From contig NZ_VIGB01000003.1 of assembly GCF_006636205.1 (NCBI RefSeq), positions 5,384,501 to 5,448,500 on the forward strand: DNA of 64,000 bases. Direction: 5' to 3'. Each line of letters begins with the position of its first letter. Position 1 is the first letter of the stretch. The position numbers and the translations under genes are program-made. This document shows positions 27,591 through 35,687 of the stretch, piece by piece. The notes beneath the pieces are model-generated. The model made no database searches and was not told where the DNA came from. It saw nothing but the letters and a program-made list of their open reading frames with translations. Source of the DNA: Kitasatospora acidiphila. GTDB lineage: Bacteria; Actinomycetota; Actinomycetes; Streptomycetales; Streptomycetaceae.

Positions 27591-28430
27591 ATGGTGCAGA
27601 TCAAGACCCCCGAGCAGATCGCCAAGATGCGGGTCGCCGGGCTGGTCGTCGCCGAGGCGCTCAAGGCCTGTCGCGCGGCGGTGGCGCCCGGGGTGACCAC
27701 CCAGGACCTCAACGACATCGCGGACAAGGTGATCACCGAGCACGGCGCCACCTCCAACTTCCGCGCCAACCACGGCGGTCTCTGGTTCCCGGGGGTGATC
27801 TGCGCCTCGGTCAACAACGAGGTGGTCCACGGCATCCCGGGGGAGCGGGTGCTGCAGGAGGGCGACATCATCTCCATCGACTGCGGTGCCATCGTGGACG
27901 GCTGGCACGGTGACGCGGCGATCACCGTCGCGGTCGGCGAGGTGGCCCCCGAGGTCGAGATGCTCAGCCGGGTCACCGAGGGCTCGATGTGGGCAGGCAT
28001 CGCCCAGATGAAGAAGAGCAACCGACTGGTCGACGTCTCCAAGGCGATCGAGGGCTTCATCCGCCGCCAGCCGCTGCCGCCCAAGGGCAAGTGGGGCATC
28101 ACCGAGGGGTACGGCGGCCACGGCATCGGCACCGCGATGCACATGGAGCCGCACGTGCTGAACTACGTGGAGCGCGGCCGGGGCAAGGGTCCCAAGCTGG
28201 TGCCGGGCACGGTGCTGGCGATCGAGCCGATGGTCTCGCTCGGCACCCCGCACACCTCGGTGCTCGAGGACGACTGGACCGTCGTGACCAACGACGGCAC
28301 CTGGGCCGCGCACTGGGAGCACTCGGTGGCGGTCACCGAGCAGGGTCCGCTGGTGCTCACCGCCTTCGACGGCGGAAAGGCCCAGCTCGCGGCCCTGGGC
28401 GTCACCGCCGCCCCCGACCCGTTGGGCTGA
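27591..28430 (+). CDS. map: Methionine aminopeptidase type I
   Basis: The 279-aa enzyme removes N-terminal Met from nascent proteins. Metal ligands are visible in ISIDCGAIVDGWHGDAAITV (two Asp), GYGGHGIGTAMHMEPH (His), VLAIEPMVS (Glu) and HWEHSVAVTEQG (Glu). ATG 27591 gives the conserved MVQIKTPEQIAKMR start. A GTG at 27534, six bases after TACCGT, would add 19 residues on a leaderless mRNA and cannot be excluded. It is separated from adk by a hairpin. Confidence 0.95.
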   Translation: MVQIKTPEQIAKMRVAGLVVAEALKACRAAVAPGVTTQDLNDIADKVITEHGATSNFRANHGGLWFPGVICASVNNEVVHGIPGERVLQEGDIISIDCGAIVDGWHGDAAITVAVGEVAPEVEMLSRVTEGSMWAGIAQMKKSNRLVDVSKAIEGFIRRQPLPPKGKWGITEGYGGHGIGTAMHMEPHVLNYVERGRGKGPKLVPGTVLAIEPMVSLGTPHTSVLEDDWTVVTNDGTWAAHWEHSVAVTEQGPLVLTAFDGGKAQLAALGVTAAPDPLG

Positions 28431-28482
28431 GCCGGTATCGTCTAGGGCTGCGACCCAGGCGAATCGGACAATAGGGGTAACT

Positions 28483-28905
28483 GTGCTCAAGGGCTTCCGC
28501 GACTTCATGATGCGCGGCAACGTGGTGGACATGGGCGTCGGCATCGTGATCGGTGCCGCGTTCACCGGCGTGGTCAACGGCTTCGTGAAGGCGTTCCTGA
28601 CGCCGCTGGTCGGCATCGTGACCGGTGCCACCGGCGACTTCAGCAGCAACACCTTCAAGGTGGCGGGCGTGGTCTTCCCGTACGGGGACTTCGTCAACAC
28701 CCTGATCTCGTTCCTGCTGACCGCCGCGGTGCTCTACTTCTGCGTGGTGCTGCCGGTCACCAAGGCCACCGCCCGCTACCTGCCGAAGAAGCCCAAGCAG
28801 GCCAAGCGCCCCTGCCCCGAGTGCCTGACCGAGATCCCCGAGGCCGCCACCCGCTGCTCCGCCTGCACCGCCGCGGTGCAGCCGGTGGCACTCCCGGTGG
28901 CGTGA
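28483..28905 (+). CDS. mscL: Large-conductance mechanosensitive channel with C-terminal zinc ribbon
   Basis: The 140-aa MscL releases solutes on hypo-osmotic shock. The N-terminus GFRDFMMRGNVVDMGVGIVIGAAFTGVV and the second helix (ISFLLTAAVLYFCVVLPV) are typical, with ends KGFRDFMMRG and GAAF visible. Unlike the E. coli protein, the C-terminal bundle is replaced after KKPKQAKRP by a CPECLTEIP...CSAC treble-clef-like ribbon (CxxC, 14 residues, CxxC). GTG 28483 follows ATAGGGGTAACT. Confidence 0.9.
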   Translation: MLKGFRDFMMRGNVVDMGVGIVIGAAFTGVVNGFVKAFLTPLVGIVTGATGDFSSNTFKVAGVVFPYGDFVNTLISFLLTAAVLYFCVVLPVTKATARYLPKKPKQAKRPCPECLTEIPEAATRCSACTAAVQPVALPVA

Positions 28906-28909
28906 ATTT

Positions 28910-28937
28910 TTGCGAAGGCCGACCGGTAACGTACGAT
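28910..28937 (+). promoter_or_regulatory. Promoter of the infA-rpmJ-rpsM-rpsK-rpoA-rplQ block
   Basis: TTGCGA (28910-28915), 16 bases, TACGAT (28932-28937). A good vegetative match in an AT-rich patch right after mscL, about 125 bases before infA. Confidence 0.65.
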
Positions 28938-29063
28938 GGACCGTCGGCTCTCTCGTAGCGTGCCCCGGCACGCCCTCAACGCCCTCGTGGCGTGAGGTGA
29001 AGGCTGGTTCGCACGAGCGTTCCGCATACGGTAGCCGGACCCGAAGGGTGGATCTCGCAGTTC

Positions 29064-29285
29064 ATGGCTAAGAAGCAAGGCGCCATTGAGATCGAGGGCA
29101 CCGTGATCGAGTCTCTTCCGAACGCGATGTTCAAGGTCGAGCTGCAGAACGGTCACAAGGTCCTCGCTCACATCAGCGGCAAGATGCGCATGCACTACAT
29201 CCGCATCCTCCCGGACGACCGGGTCGTCGTGGAGCTCAGCCCCTATGACCTGACCCGCGGCCGGATCGTCTACCGGTACAAGTAG
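29064..29285 (+). CDS. infA: Translation initiation factor IF-1
   Basis: The 73-aa OB-fold factor binds the 30S A site. It runs MAKKQGAIEIEGTVIESLPN to RGRIVYRYK, with FKVELQNGHKVLAHISGKMR in the middle, nearly identical to other actinobacterial IF-1. ATG 29064 is the only sensible start. rpmJ follows after 59 bases containing a small CCTC/GAGG hairpin. Confidence 0.98.
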   Translation: MAKKQGAIEIEGTVIESLPNAMFKVELQNGHKVLAHISGKMRMHYIRILPDDRVVVELSPYDLTRGRIVYRYK

Positions 29286-29344
29286 TAAAAACCTCCTCGC
29301 TCCGCGAGGGGCCCCGTCAGATCTAGACCCGGAGAACCTGGAAC

Positions 29345-29458
29345 ATGAAGGTCAAGCCGAGCGTCAAGAAGATCTGCGACAAGTGCAAGGTGATCCGCCG
29401 CCACGGCCGGGTCATGGTGATCTGCGACAACCTGCGCCACAAGCAGCGCCAGGGCTGA
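29345..29458 (+). CDS. rpmJ: 50S ribosomal protein L36, zinc-binding type
   Basis: The 37-aa L36 begins MKVKPSVKKICDKCKVIRR and ends DNLRHKQRQG. Cys11, Cys14, Cys27 and His32 form the zinc site, so this is the C+ version. ATG 29345 follows CCGGAGAACCTGGAAC. The usual position between infA and rpsM confirms it. Confidence 0.97.
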   Translation: MKVKPSVKKICDKCKVIRRHGRVMVICDNLRHKQRQG

Positions 29459-29520
29459 TCGTCCCGCATTTCTCGTAGTACTTCGCGCGACGCGCACAAC
29501 GTCATAAGCGGGCCGCCCGA

Positions 29521-29587
29521 TCCGCTCCCGCATGGAGCGGACTGCCACCCCCGGTTCAGAGGCCGGGGCTCGCACACCGAGAGGTGT
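29521..29587 (+). other. Triple-hairpin leader before rpsM
   Basis: Three consecutive hairpins occupy the 178-base spacer: 29521-29528/29534-29541 (8 bp), 29549-29554/29563-29568 (6 bp) and 29574-29578/29583-29587 (5 bp). They stand where the alpha-operon leader occurs in other bacteria. They resemble a regulatory leader, but no family is recognised. Confidence 0.4.
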
Positions 29588-29636
29588 CCGGGTAGGCGGC
29601 ACGTAAGACCTCTGAGGAACATCACAGGAGCCTTGA

Positions 29637-30017
29637 ATGGCACGCCTCTCCGGCGTTGATCTCCCCCGCGAGAAGCGGATTGAGATCGCCCTCACGTACG
29701 TCTACGGCATCGGCCGCACCCGCGCCCAGCAGACGCTGGCCGAGACCGGCGTGAACCCGTCCATCCGCGTCCGCGACATCTCCGAGGACGACCTGGTCGC
29801 GCTGCAGCGCTTCATCGACGCCAACTTCCGCGTTGAGGGTGACCTCCGCCGTGAGGTTGCCGCCGACATCCGCCGCAAGGTCGAGATCGGTTGCTACGAG
29901 GGTCTGCGTCACCGTCGCGGCCTGCCGGTCCGCGGTCAGCGCACCCACACCAACGCGCGTACCCGCAAGGGCCCGCGTCGCGCGATTGCCGGCAAGAAGA
30001 AGCCGGGCAAGAAGTAG
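29637..30017 (+). CDS. rpsM: 30S ribosomal protein S13
   Basis: The 126-aa S13 of the 30S head contacts the P-site tRNA. It begins MARLSGVDLPREKRIEIALT, holds YVYGIGRTRAQQTL, and ends with the signature RHRRGLPVRGQRTHTNARTR and a Lys-rich tail. ATG 29637 follows ACAGGAGCCTTGA. A 72-base gap leads to rpsK. Confidence 0.97.
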   Translation: MARLSGVDLPREKRIEIALTYVYGIGRTRAQQTLAETGVNPSIRVRDISEDDLVALQRFIDANFRVEGDLRREVAADIRRKVEIGCYEGLRHRRGLPVRGQRTHTNARTRKGPRRAIAGKKKPGKK

Positions 30018-30089
30018 TCCGCCCGTTAACCGGACATCCCTCCGGCCCGCGGGTTAGCGGACCGACCACCTCAGTAGGAGAACAGACTT

Positions 30090-30497
30090 ATGCCCCCCAA
30101 GGGTCGTCAGGCTGCCGGCGCGAAGAAGATCCGCCGCAAGGAAAAGAAGAACGTCGCTCACGGGCACGCTCACATCAAGAGCACGTTCAACAACACCATC
30201 GTTTCGATCACCGACCCCTCGGGCAACGTGATCTCCTGGGCCTCCGCCGGCCACGTCGGCTTCAAGGGCTCGCGCAAGTCCACCCCGTTCGCCGCGCAGA
30301 TGGCCGCCGAGGCCGCTGCCCGTCGCGCGCAGGAGCACGGCATGCGCAAGGTCGACGTCTTCGTGAAGGGTCCGGGCTCCGGCCGCGAGACCGCGATCCG
30401 TTCGCTCCAGGCCACCGGCCTCGAGGTCGGCTCGATCCAGGACGTCACCCCCACCCCGCACAACGGCTGCCGTCCGCCGAAGCGCCGCCGCGTCTGA
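30090..30497 (+). CDS. rpsK: 30S ribosomal protein S11
   Basis: The 135-aa S11 lies on the 30S platform. It contains HIKSTFNNTIVSITDPSGNV, KGSRKSTPFAAQMAAEAAA and the S11 signature DVTPTPHNGCRPPKRRRV. ATG 30090 follows GTAGGAGAACAGACTT. In many bacteria rpsD comes next. Here rpsD is missing and rpoA follows, as in other streptomycetes. Confidence 0.97.
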   Translation: MPPKGRQAAGAKKIRRKEKKNVAHGHAHIKSTFNNTIVSITDPSGNVISWASAGHVGFKGSRKSTPFAAQMAAEAAARRAQEHGMRKVDVFVKGPGSGRETAIRSLQATGLEVGSIQDVTPTPHNGCRPPKRRRV

Positions 30498-30573
30498 CAT
30501 CAGGCAGGTGGTTCGGCTTCGGCCGACTCCCTAGCGTCTGACGCGGCGCCTTCGGGTGCGAGTGTCTTAAACC

Positions 30574-30610
30574 GCGTACGGGCTCCTGTTTTCAGCAGGA
30601 GCCCGTACGC
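30574..30610 (+). terminator. Strong hairpin between rpsK and rpoA
   Basis: A perfect 15-bp stem (30574-30588 with 30596-30610) and loop TTTTCAG, 54 bases before the rpoA ATG. There is no T tract after it. It may be a partial terminator or RNase processing site that sets the ratio of r-protein to polymerase alpha. Confidence 0.6.
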
Positions 30611-30663
30611 TGGTCTTGTTCGGCATCAAATAGTGGGTGCCGAGTACAACTGGAGGACTGAAC

Positions 30664-31686
30664 ATGCTCATCGCTCAGCGCCCCTCGCTGACCGAAGAGG
30701 TTGTCGACGAGTACCGCTCGCGGTTCGTCATCGAGCCGCTGGAGCCGGGCTTCGGCTACACCCTCGGCAACTCGCTTCGCCGCACCCTGCTCTCCTCGAT
30801 CCCGGGCGCCGCTGTCACCAGCATCCGGATCGACGGTGTCCTGCACGAGTTCACCACCGTGCCGGGCGTCAAGGAGGACGTCACCGACCTCATCCTGAAC
30901 ATCAAGCAGCTGGTCGTCTCCTCGGAGCACGACGAGCCGGTCGTGATGTACCTGCGCAAGCAGGGCCCGGGTGTGGTCACCGCCGCCGACATCGCCCCGC
31001 CGGCCGGTGTCGAGGTGCACAACCCCGAGCTGGTCCTCGCCACCCTGAACGGCAAGGGCAAGCTGGAGATGGAGCTGACCGTCGAGCGCGGTCGCGGCTA
31101 CGTCTCCGCGGTCCAGAACAAGGCCTCCGGCCAGGAGATCGGCCGGATCCCGGTCGACTCGATCTACAGCCCCGTGCTGAAGGTCACCTACAAGGTCGAG
31201 GCCACCCGTGTCGAGCAGCGGACCGACTTCGACAAGCTGATCGTCGACGTCGAGACCAAGCCCGCCATGCGTCCGCGTGACGCCATGGCCTCGGCCGGCA
31301 AGACCCTGGTCGAGCTGTTCGGTCTCGCCCGCGAGCTGAACATCGACGCCGAGGGCATCGACATGGGCCCGTCCCCGACGGACGCCGCCCTGGCCGCCGA
31401 CCTGGCGCTGCCGATCGAAGAGCTGGAGCTCACCGTTCGGTCGTACAACTGCCTCAAGCGCGAGGGCATCCACACCGTGGGTGAGCTCGTCGCCCGGTCC
31501 GAGGCGGACCTGCTCGACATCCGCAACTTCGGTGCGAAGTCGATCGACGAGGTAAAGGCCAAGCTGGCCGGCATGGGCCTGGCCCTCAAGGACAGCCCGC
31601 CCGGGTTCGACCCGACCGCGGCCGCCGACGCCTTCGGCGCCGACGACCTGGACGACCAGGGCTACGCCGAGACCGAGCAGTACTAA
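30664..31686 (+). CDS. rpoA: DNA-directed RNA polymerase alpha subunit
   Basis: The 340-aa alpha subunit nucleates polymerase assembly. The N-terminal domain includes RFVIEPLEPGFGYTLGNSLR and RRTLLSSIPGAAVTSI. The C-terminal domain (about 245-315), which contacts UP elements and activators, shows RSYNCLKREGIHTVGELV and IRNFGAKSIDEVKAKL. An acidic tail follows. ATG 30664 follows TGGAGGACTGAAC. Confidence 0.98.
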   Translation: MLIAQRPSLTEEVVDEYRSRFVIEPLEPGFGYTLGNSLRRTLLSSIPGAAVTSIRIDGVLHEFTTVPGVKEDVTDLILNIKQLVVSSEHDEPVVMYLRKQGPGVVTAADIAPPAGVEVHNPELVLATLNGKGKLEMELTVERGRGYVSAVQNKASGQEIGRIPVDSIYSPVLKVTYKVEATRVEQRTDFDKLIVDVETKPAMRPRDAMASAGKTLVELFGLARELNIDAEGIDMGPSPTDAALAADLALPIEELELTVRSYNCLKREGIHTVGELVARSEADLLDIRNFGAKSIDEVKAKLAGMGLALKDSPPGFDPTAAADAFGADDLDDQGYAETEQY

Positions 31687-31812
31687 GAGTTTGGAGCGGG
31701 GGCGGCTCCCCGGGAGCCGCCCCTCTTCGATGCAAGTCGTACCGGCAACAGTGCCGGTGCGCCCGCTGCGGTACCTGATACGGCCGCAGTCGGAGATTCA
31801 AGGAGCGCACCC

Positions 31813-32298
31813 ATGCCCCGTCCCACCAAGGGCGCCCGCCTCGGCGGCGGCCCGCACCACGAGCCGCTGCTGCTGGCCGGCCTGGCCCGCGAGCTGTTCC
31901 AGTACGGCCGCATCACCACCACCGAGGCCAAGGCCCGCCGCCTGCGCCCGCTGGCGGAGAAGCTGATCACCAAGGCCAAGAAGGGCGACCTGCACAACCG
32001 TCGCGTGGTCCGCAAGACCATCACCGACGTCGCCGTGCTGCACACCCTCTTCACCGAGATCGCGCCGCGCTACGAGAACCGCCCGGGTGGCTACACCCGC
32101 ATCACCAAGATCGGTGGCCGCCGTGGCGACAACGCCCCGATGGCCGTGATCGAGCTGGTCGAGGCCCTCACCGTGGCCCAGACCGCGGTCGGCGAGGCCG
32201 AGGCCGCCACCAAGCGCGCCGCCAAGGACGCCGACGTTGCCCCCGAGGCCGCTGCCGAGGCTCCGGCCGACGCCGCCCCGGCGGACGAGCAGGCCTGA
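31813..32298 (+). CDS. rplQ: 50S ribosomal protein L17
   Basis: The 161-aa L17 near the tunnel exit starts MPRPTKGARLGGGPHHEPLL and contains ARELFQYGRITTTEAKARRL. The actinobacterial Ala/Glu-rich tail (about 125-161) is disordered-looking. It lies 126 bases after rpoA, the usual partner, and is closed by a terminator. Confidence 0.97.
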   Translation: MPRPTKGARLGGGPHHEPLLLAGLARELFQYGRITTTEAKARRLRPLAEKLITKAKKGDLHNRRVVRKTITDVAVLHTLFTEIAPRYENRPGGYTRITKIGGRRGDNAPMAVIELVEALTVAQTAVGEAEAATKRAAKDADVAPEAAAEAPADAAPADEQA

Positions 32299-32320
32299 CG
32301 CCCGCTCAACACGCAGCATC

Positions 32321-32361
32321 ACGGGCCCGCTCTCACCGCTTCGGCGGGGGAGCGGGCCCGT
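32321..32361 (+). terminator. Terminator after rplQ
   Basis: A 12-bp stem (32321-32332 with 32350-32361) encloses a CCGC-TTCG-type inner hairpin, followed by TCCGTTTGT. It ends the rpoA-rplQ transcript just ahead of truA. Confidence 0.75.
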
Positions 32362-32389
32362 TCCGTTTGTCCCGAGAGAGGTATGTGTG

Positions 32390-33289
32390 GTGAACGACTG
32401 CGCCGAGCCGGCCCCGCGCCAAGACGGCCCCGCCGAGGGGTACACCCGGCTCCGGCTGGACTTGTCCTACCAAGGGGCGGAGTTCTCCGGCTGGGCCCGG
32501 CAGCGCGGGCGGCGCACCGTGCAGGAGGAGATCGAGAGCGCCCTGCAGGTGGTCACCCGCAGCCGGGAGCTCTTCCCGCTCACCGTGGCCGGCCGCACCG
32601 ACGCCGGGGTGCACGCCCGCGGCCAGGTGGCCCACGTCGACCTGCCCGACGAGCTCTGGGCGCTGCACGGCGAGAAGCTGCTGCGCCGGCTGGCCGGGCG
32701 GCTGCCGGCCGATGTGCGGATCTACCGGGTGGCCGAGGCGGCGGCGGGATTCGACGCGCGGTTCAGCGCGATCTGGCGGCGCTACGCCTACCGGGTGGCC
32801 GACCACCCGGGCGGGGTGGACCCGCTGCTGCGCGGCCATGTGCTCTGGCACGACCGCCCGCTGGACGTGGAGAAGATGAACGCCGCGGCCCGACTGCTGC
32901 TCGGCGAGCACGACTTCGCCGCCTACTGCAAGAAGCGGGAAGGCGCGACCACCATCCGGACCCTGCTGGAGCTGCACTGGGACCGGGTGCCGATGGACCC
33001 GTACGCGGCCCAGGAGGGCACCATGGCGGTGGCCACGGTGCGTGCCGACGCCTTCTGCCACAACATGGTGCGGGCCCTGGTCGGCGCGATGCTGCTGGTC
33101 GGGGACGGGCACCGGCCGGTGGAGTTCCCCGGCGAGGTGCTGGCCGGCGGGGTGCGCAACAGCGCGGTCAACGTGATCCGCCCGTACGGCCTGACCCTGG
33201 AGGAGGTCGGCTACCCGGCCGACGACCAGTTGGCCGAGCGCAGCCGCCAGGCCCGCCGGATGCGCACCCTGCCGGGCCAGGCTCCTTAA
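32390..33289 (+). CDS. truA: tRNA pseudouridine synthase A
   Basis: The 299-aa enzyme makes pseudouridine at positions 38-40 of tRNA anticodon stems. The catalytic Asp is in AGRTDAGVHARGQ (about residue 71). LSYQGAEFSGWARQ, FCHNMVRALVGAML and the RNA-contact CKKREGA motif are also present. Tandem GTGs at 32387 and 32390 are both possible. The second has better spacing from GAGAGG. It is usually found beside rplQ. Confidence 0.94.
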   Translation: MNDCAEPAPRQDGPAEGYTRLRLDLSYQGAEFSGWARQRGRRTVQEEIESALQVVTRSRELFPLTVAGRTDAGVHARGQVAHVDLPDELWALHGEKLLRRLAGRLPADVRIYRVAEAAAGFDARFSAIWRRYAYRVADHPGGVDPLLRGHVLWHDRPLDVEKMNAAARLLLGEHDFAAYCKKREGATTIRTLLELHWDRVPMDPYAAQEGTMAVATVRADAFCHNMVRALVGAMLLVGDGHRPVEFPGEVLAGGVRNSAVNVIRPYGLTLEEVGYPADDQLAERSRQARRMRTLPGQAP

Positions 33290-33293
33290 TCCA

Positions 33294-33321
33294 TTTGGGC
33301 GCTACCTGGCGGGCATAGGAC
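33294..33321 (+). promoter_or_regulatory. Promoter of the ABC-F gene
   Basis: TTTGGG (33294-33299), 16 bases, TAGGAC (33316-33321). The predicted transcription start falls about five bases before ATG 33333, so the mRNA would be nearly leaderless. Confidence 0.5.
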
Positions 33322-33332
33322 AATTTCGACTC

Positions 33333-34991
33333 ATGGGACACGTCGAGATTTCACACCTGGAGTACTACCTGCCGGATGGGCGGGTGCTGTTCGACGACGC
33401 GTCCTTCCGGGTCGGCGAGGGCTCCGCGGTCGCCCTGGTGGGAGCCAACGGGGCCGGTAAGACCACTCTGCTGCGCATGATCGCCGGGGATGTGCAGCCG
33501 CACGGCGGCAGCGTGACGGTCAGCGGCGGCCTGGGGGTGATGCGCCAGTTCGTCGGCACCACCGGGCGCGAGGACCAGGCGGCCTCGCCCGGTGCGCTGC
33601 CTGCCGACGCCTCGGTGCGGGACCTGCTGGTCTCGGTGGCGCCGGCCCGGATCGCCCAGGCGGCCCGGGCGGTGGACGCCGCGGAGCTGGCGATGCTGGC
33701 CCAGGACGACGAGAAGTCGCAGCTGGCCTACGCCCAGGCGCTCTCCGACTGGGCCGACGTCGGCGGCTACGACTTCGAGACCGACTGGGACGTCTGCACC
33801 ATGGCGGCGCTCGGCATGCCGTTCGACCGCGCCCAGTTCCGCGGCCTCAACACGCTCTCCGGCGGCGAGCAGAAGCGGCTGGTGCTGGAGGCGCTGCTGC
33901 GCGGCCCCGACGAGGTGCTGCTGCTGGACGAGCCGGACAACTACCTGGACGTGCCCGGCAAGCGCTGGCTGGAGGAGGCGATCAAGGCCACCCCCAAGAC
34001 GGTGCTCTACATCTCGCACGACCGGGAGCTGCTCTCCCGTACCGCCGACAAGATCATCAGCGTCGAGTCCGGCGCGGCCGGCTCCAGCGTCTGGGTGCAC
34101 GGCGGCGGCTTCGACTCGTTCCACCAGGCCCGCCAGGACCGGTTCGCCCGGTTCGAGGAGCTCGGCCGGCGCTGGGACGAGGAGCACGCCAAGCTGAAGA
34201 AGCTGGTGCTGACGCTCCGCCAGGCGGCCTCGGTCAGCCATGACATGGCCTCCCGGTACGCCGCCGCGCAGACCCGGCTGAAGAAGTTCGAGGAGGCCGG
34301 CCGCCCGGAGGCCCCGCCGCGCGAGCAGAACATCACCATGCGGCTCAAGGGCGGGCGCACCGGCGTGCGGGCGCTGACCATCGAGCAGCTCGAACTGACG
34401 GGCCTCATGCAGCCGTTCGACCTGGAGGTCTTCTACGGCGAGCGGGTCGGCGTGCTGGGCTCCAACGGCTCCGGCAAGTCGCACTTCCTGCGGCTGCTGG
34501 CCGGCGACGAGACGGTGGCGCACACTGGCTCGTTCCGGCTCGGCGCGCGGGTGGTGCCCGGCCACTTCCGGCAGACCCACGCGCACCCGGAGCTGCTGGG
34601 CCGCACGGTCCGCTCGATCATCGAGGAGGAGCACGCGCTCAGCCGCGGCGCCGCGATGGGCGCGCTGCGCCGCTACGAGCTGGACCGGCAGGAGGAGCAG
34701 AAGTTCGAGTCGCTCTCCGGTGGTCAGCAGGCCCGGCTGATGATCCTCAAGCTGGAGCTGCAGGGCGTCACCGCGCTGCTGCTCGACGAGCCGACCGACA
34801 ACCTCGACCTGGAGAGCGCCGAGGCGCTGCAGCAGGCGCTGGAGGCGTTCGACGGCACGGTGCTGTGCGTCAGCCACGACCGCTGGTTCGCCAAGACCTT
34901 CGACCGGTTCCTGGTGTTCGGCAGTGACGGGCGGGTCTACGAGTCGTCGGAGCCGGTCTGGGACGAGCGGCGGGTCGAGCGCGACCGGTGA
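33333..34991 (+). CDS. ABC-F family ATPase
   Basis: A soluble 552-aa protein with two ABC cassettes and no membrane helices. Cassette 1 has GANGAGKTT, LSGGEQKRLVLEALL and LLLDEPDNYLD. Cassette 2 has GSNGSGKSH, LSGGQQARLMILKLE and LLLDEPTDNLD. The inter-cassette linker (about 240-330) is charged and helical. ABC-F proteins act on the ribosome E site, as translation factors or antibiotic-resistance proteins. This gene sits among housekeeping genes, which favours a translation role, but that is inference. There is no ribosome site before ATG 33333. Confidence 0.9.
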   Translation: MGHVEISHLEYYLPDGRVLFDDASFRVGEGSAVALVGANGAGKTTLLRMIAGDVQPHGGSVTVSGGLGVMRQFVGTTGREDQAASPGALPADASVRDLLVSVAPARIAQAARAVDAAELAMLAQDDEKSQLAYAQALSDWADVGGYDFETDWDVCTMAALGMPFDRAQFRGLNTLSGGEQKRLVLEALLRGPDEVLLLDEPDNYLDVPGKRWLEEAIKATPKTVLYISHDRELLSRTADKIISVESGAAGSSVWVHGGGFDSFHQARQDRFARFEELGRRWDEEHAKLKKLVLTLRQAASVSHDMASRYAAAQTRLKKFEEAGRPEAPPREQNITMRLKGGRTGVRALTIEQLELTGLMQPFDLEVFYGERVGVLGSNGSGKSHFLRLLAGDETVAHTGSFRLGARVVPGHFRQTHAHPELLGRTVRSIIEEEHALSRGAAMGALRRYELDRQEEQKFESLSGGQQARLMILKLELQGVTALLLDEPTDNLDLESAEALQQALEAFDGTVLCVSHDRWFAKTFDRFLVFGSDGRVYESSEPVWDERRVERDR

Positions 34992-34995
34992 TCGT

Positions 34996-35025
34996 TTGGC
35001 GTCTTCACCGGCCGACCGGTATCGT
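34996..35025 (+). promoter_or_regulatory. Promoter of rplM-rpsI
   Basis: TTGGCG (34996-35001), 18 bases, TATCGT (35020-35025), shortly after the ABC-F stop. It gives a leader of about 170 bases before rplM. Confidence 0.6.
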
Positions 35026-35201
35026 GGGCCCTTGTTGTGCGTATTGGCTCGCTCCATCTCACGTGAGAGGTCGGTACGCCGGAGACACCATAGGCCGATG
35101 ACCAGCGGCTCCTCTTGATTGCGTCCAAGCGGAACCAGGCTGATCCACTCGTACAGGTGCTCCTGTCAGGACTCACTCACTGAAAAGCAGAGGCTACGAC
35201 C

Positions 35202-35645
35202 GTGCGTACGTACAGCCCCAAGCCCGGCGACGTCCAGCGTCAGTGGCACGTCATCGACGCGAACGACGTCGTGCTCGGCCGCCTGGCCTCCCAGGCCGCC
35301 AACCTCCTCCGGGGTAAGCACAAGGCGATCTACGCGCCGCACGTTGACACCGGTGACTTCGTCATCATCATCAACGCGGACAAGGTGCACCTGTCGGGTA
35401 ACAAGAAGACCCAGAAGCTGGCGTACCGCCACAGCGGTTTCCCGGGCGGTCTCCGCTCGGTCCGCTACGACGACCTGCTGGCGAACAACCCGGAGAAGGC
35501 CGTCGAGAAGGCCATCAAGGGCATGATCCCCAAGAACAGCCTGGGCCGTCAGATGCTCTCGAAGCTCAAGGTCTACGCGGGCCCGGTGCACCCGCACGCT
35601 GCCCAGCAGCCGGTGCCGTTCGAGATCACCCAGGTCGCGCAGTAA
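35202..35645 (+). CDS. rplM: 50S ribosomal protein L13
   Basis: The 147-aa L13 begins at GTG 35202 with RTYSPKPGDVQRQWHVIDAN, followed by VVLGRLASQAANLLRGKHK and the signature GMIPKNSLGRQMLSKLKVYAG (shown to 20: ending VYA). It is an early 50S assembly protein and is always paired with rpsI, which starts 42 bases downstream. Confidence 0.97.
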   Translation: MRTYSPKPGDVQRQWHVIDANDVVLGRLASQAANLLRGKHKAIYAPHVDTGDFVIIINADKVHLSGNKKTQKLAYRHSGFPGGLRSVRYDDLLANNPEKAVEKAIKGMIPKNSLGRQMLSKLKVYAGPVHPHAAQQPVPFEITQVAQ

Positions 35646-35687
35646 TTCCGGCCACAAGCCCTTAACTAAGAAAAGCTGAGGAACATC

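Noticed and set aside
30498..30663. A missing rpsD as a sign of deletion
   Set aside because: Streptomycetes normally keep rpsD outside the alpha-type operon, so the arrangement is expected.
33333..34991. An antibiotic-resistance ABC-F gene
   Set aside because: The ABC-F family is clear, but no biosynthetic cluster or resistance-specific feature can be seen. The housekeeping context argues for a general translation role.
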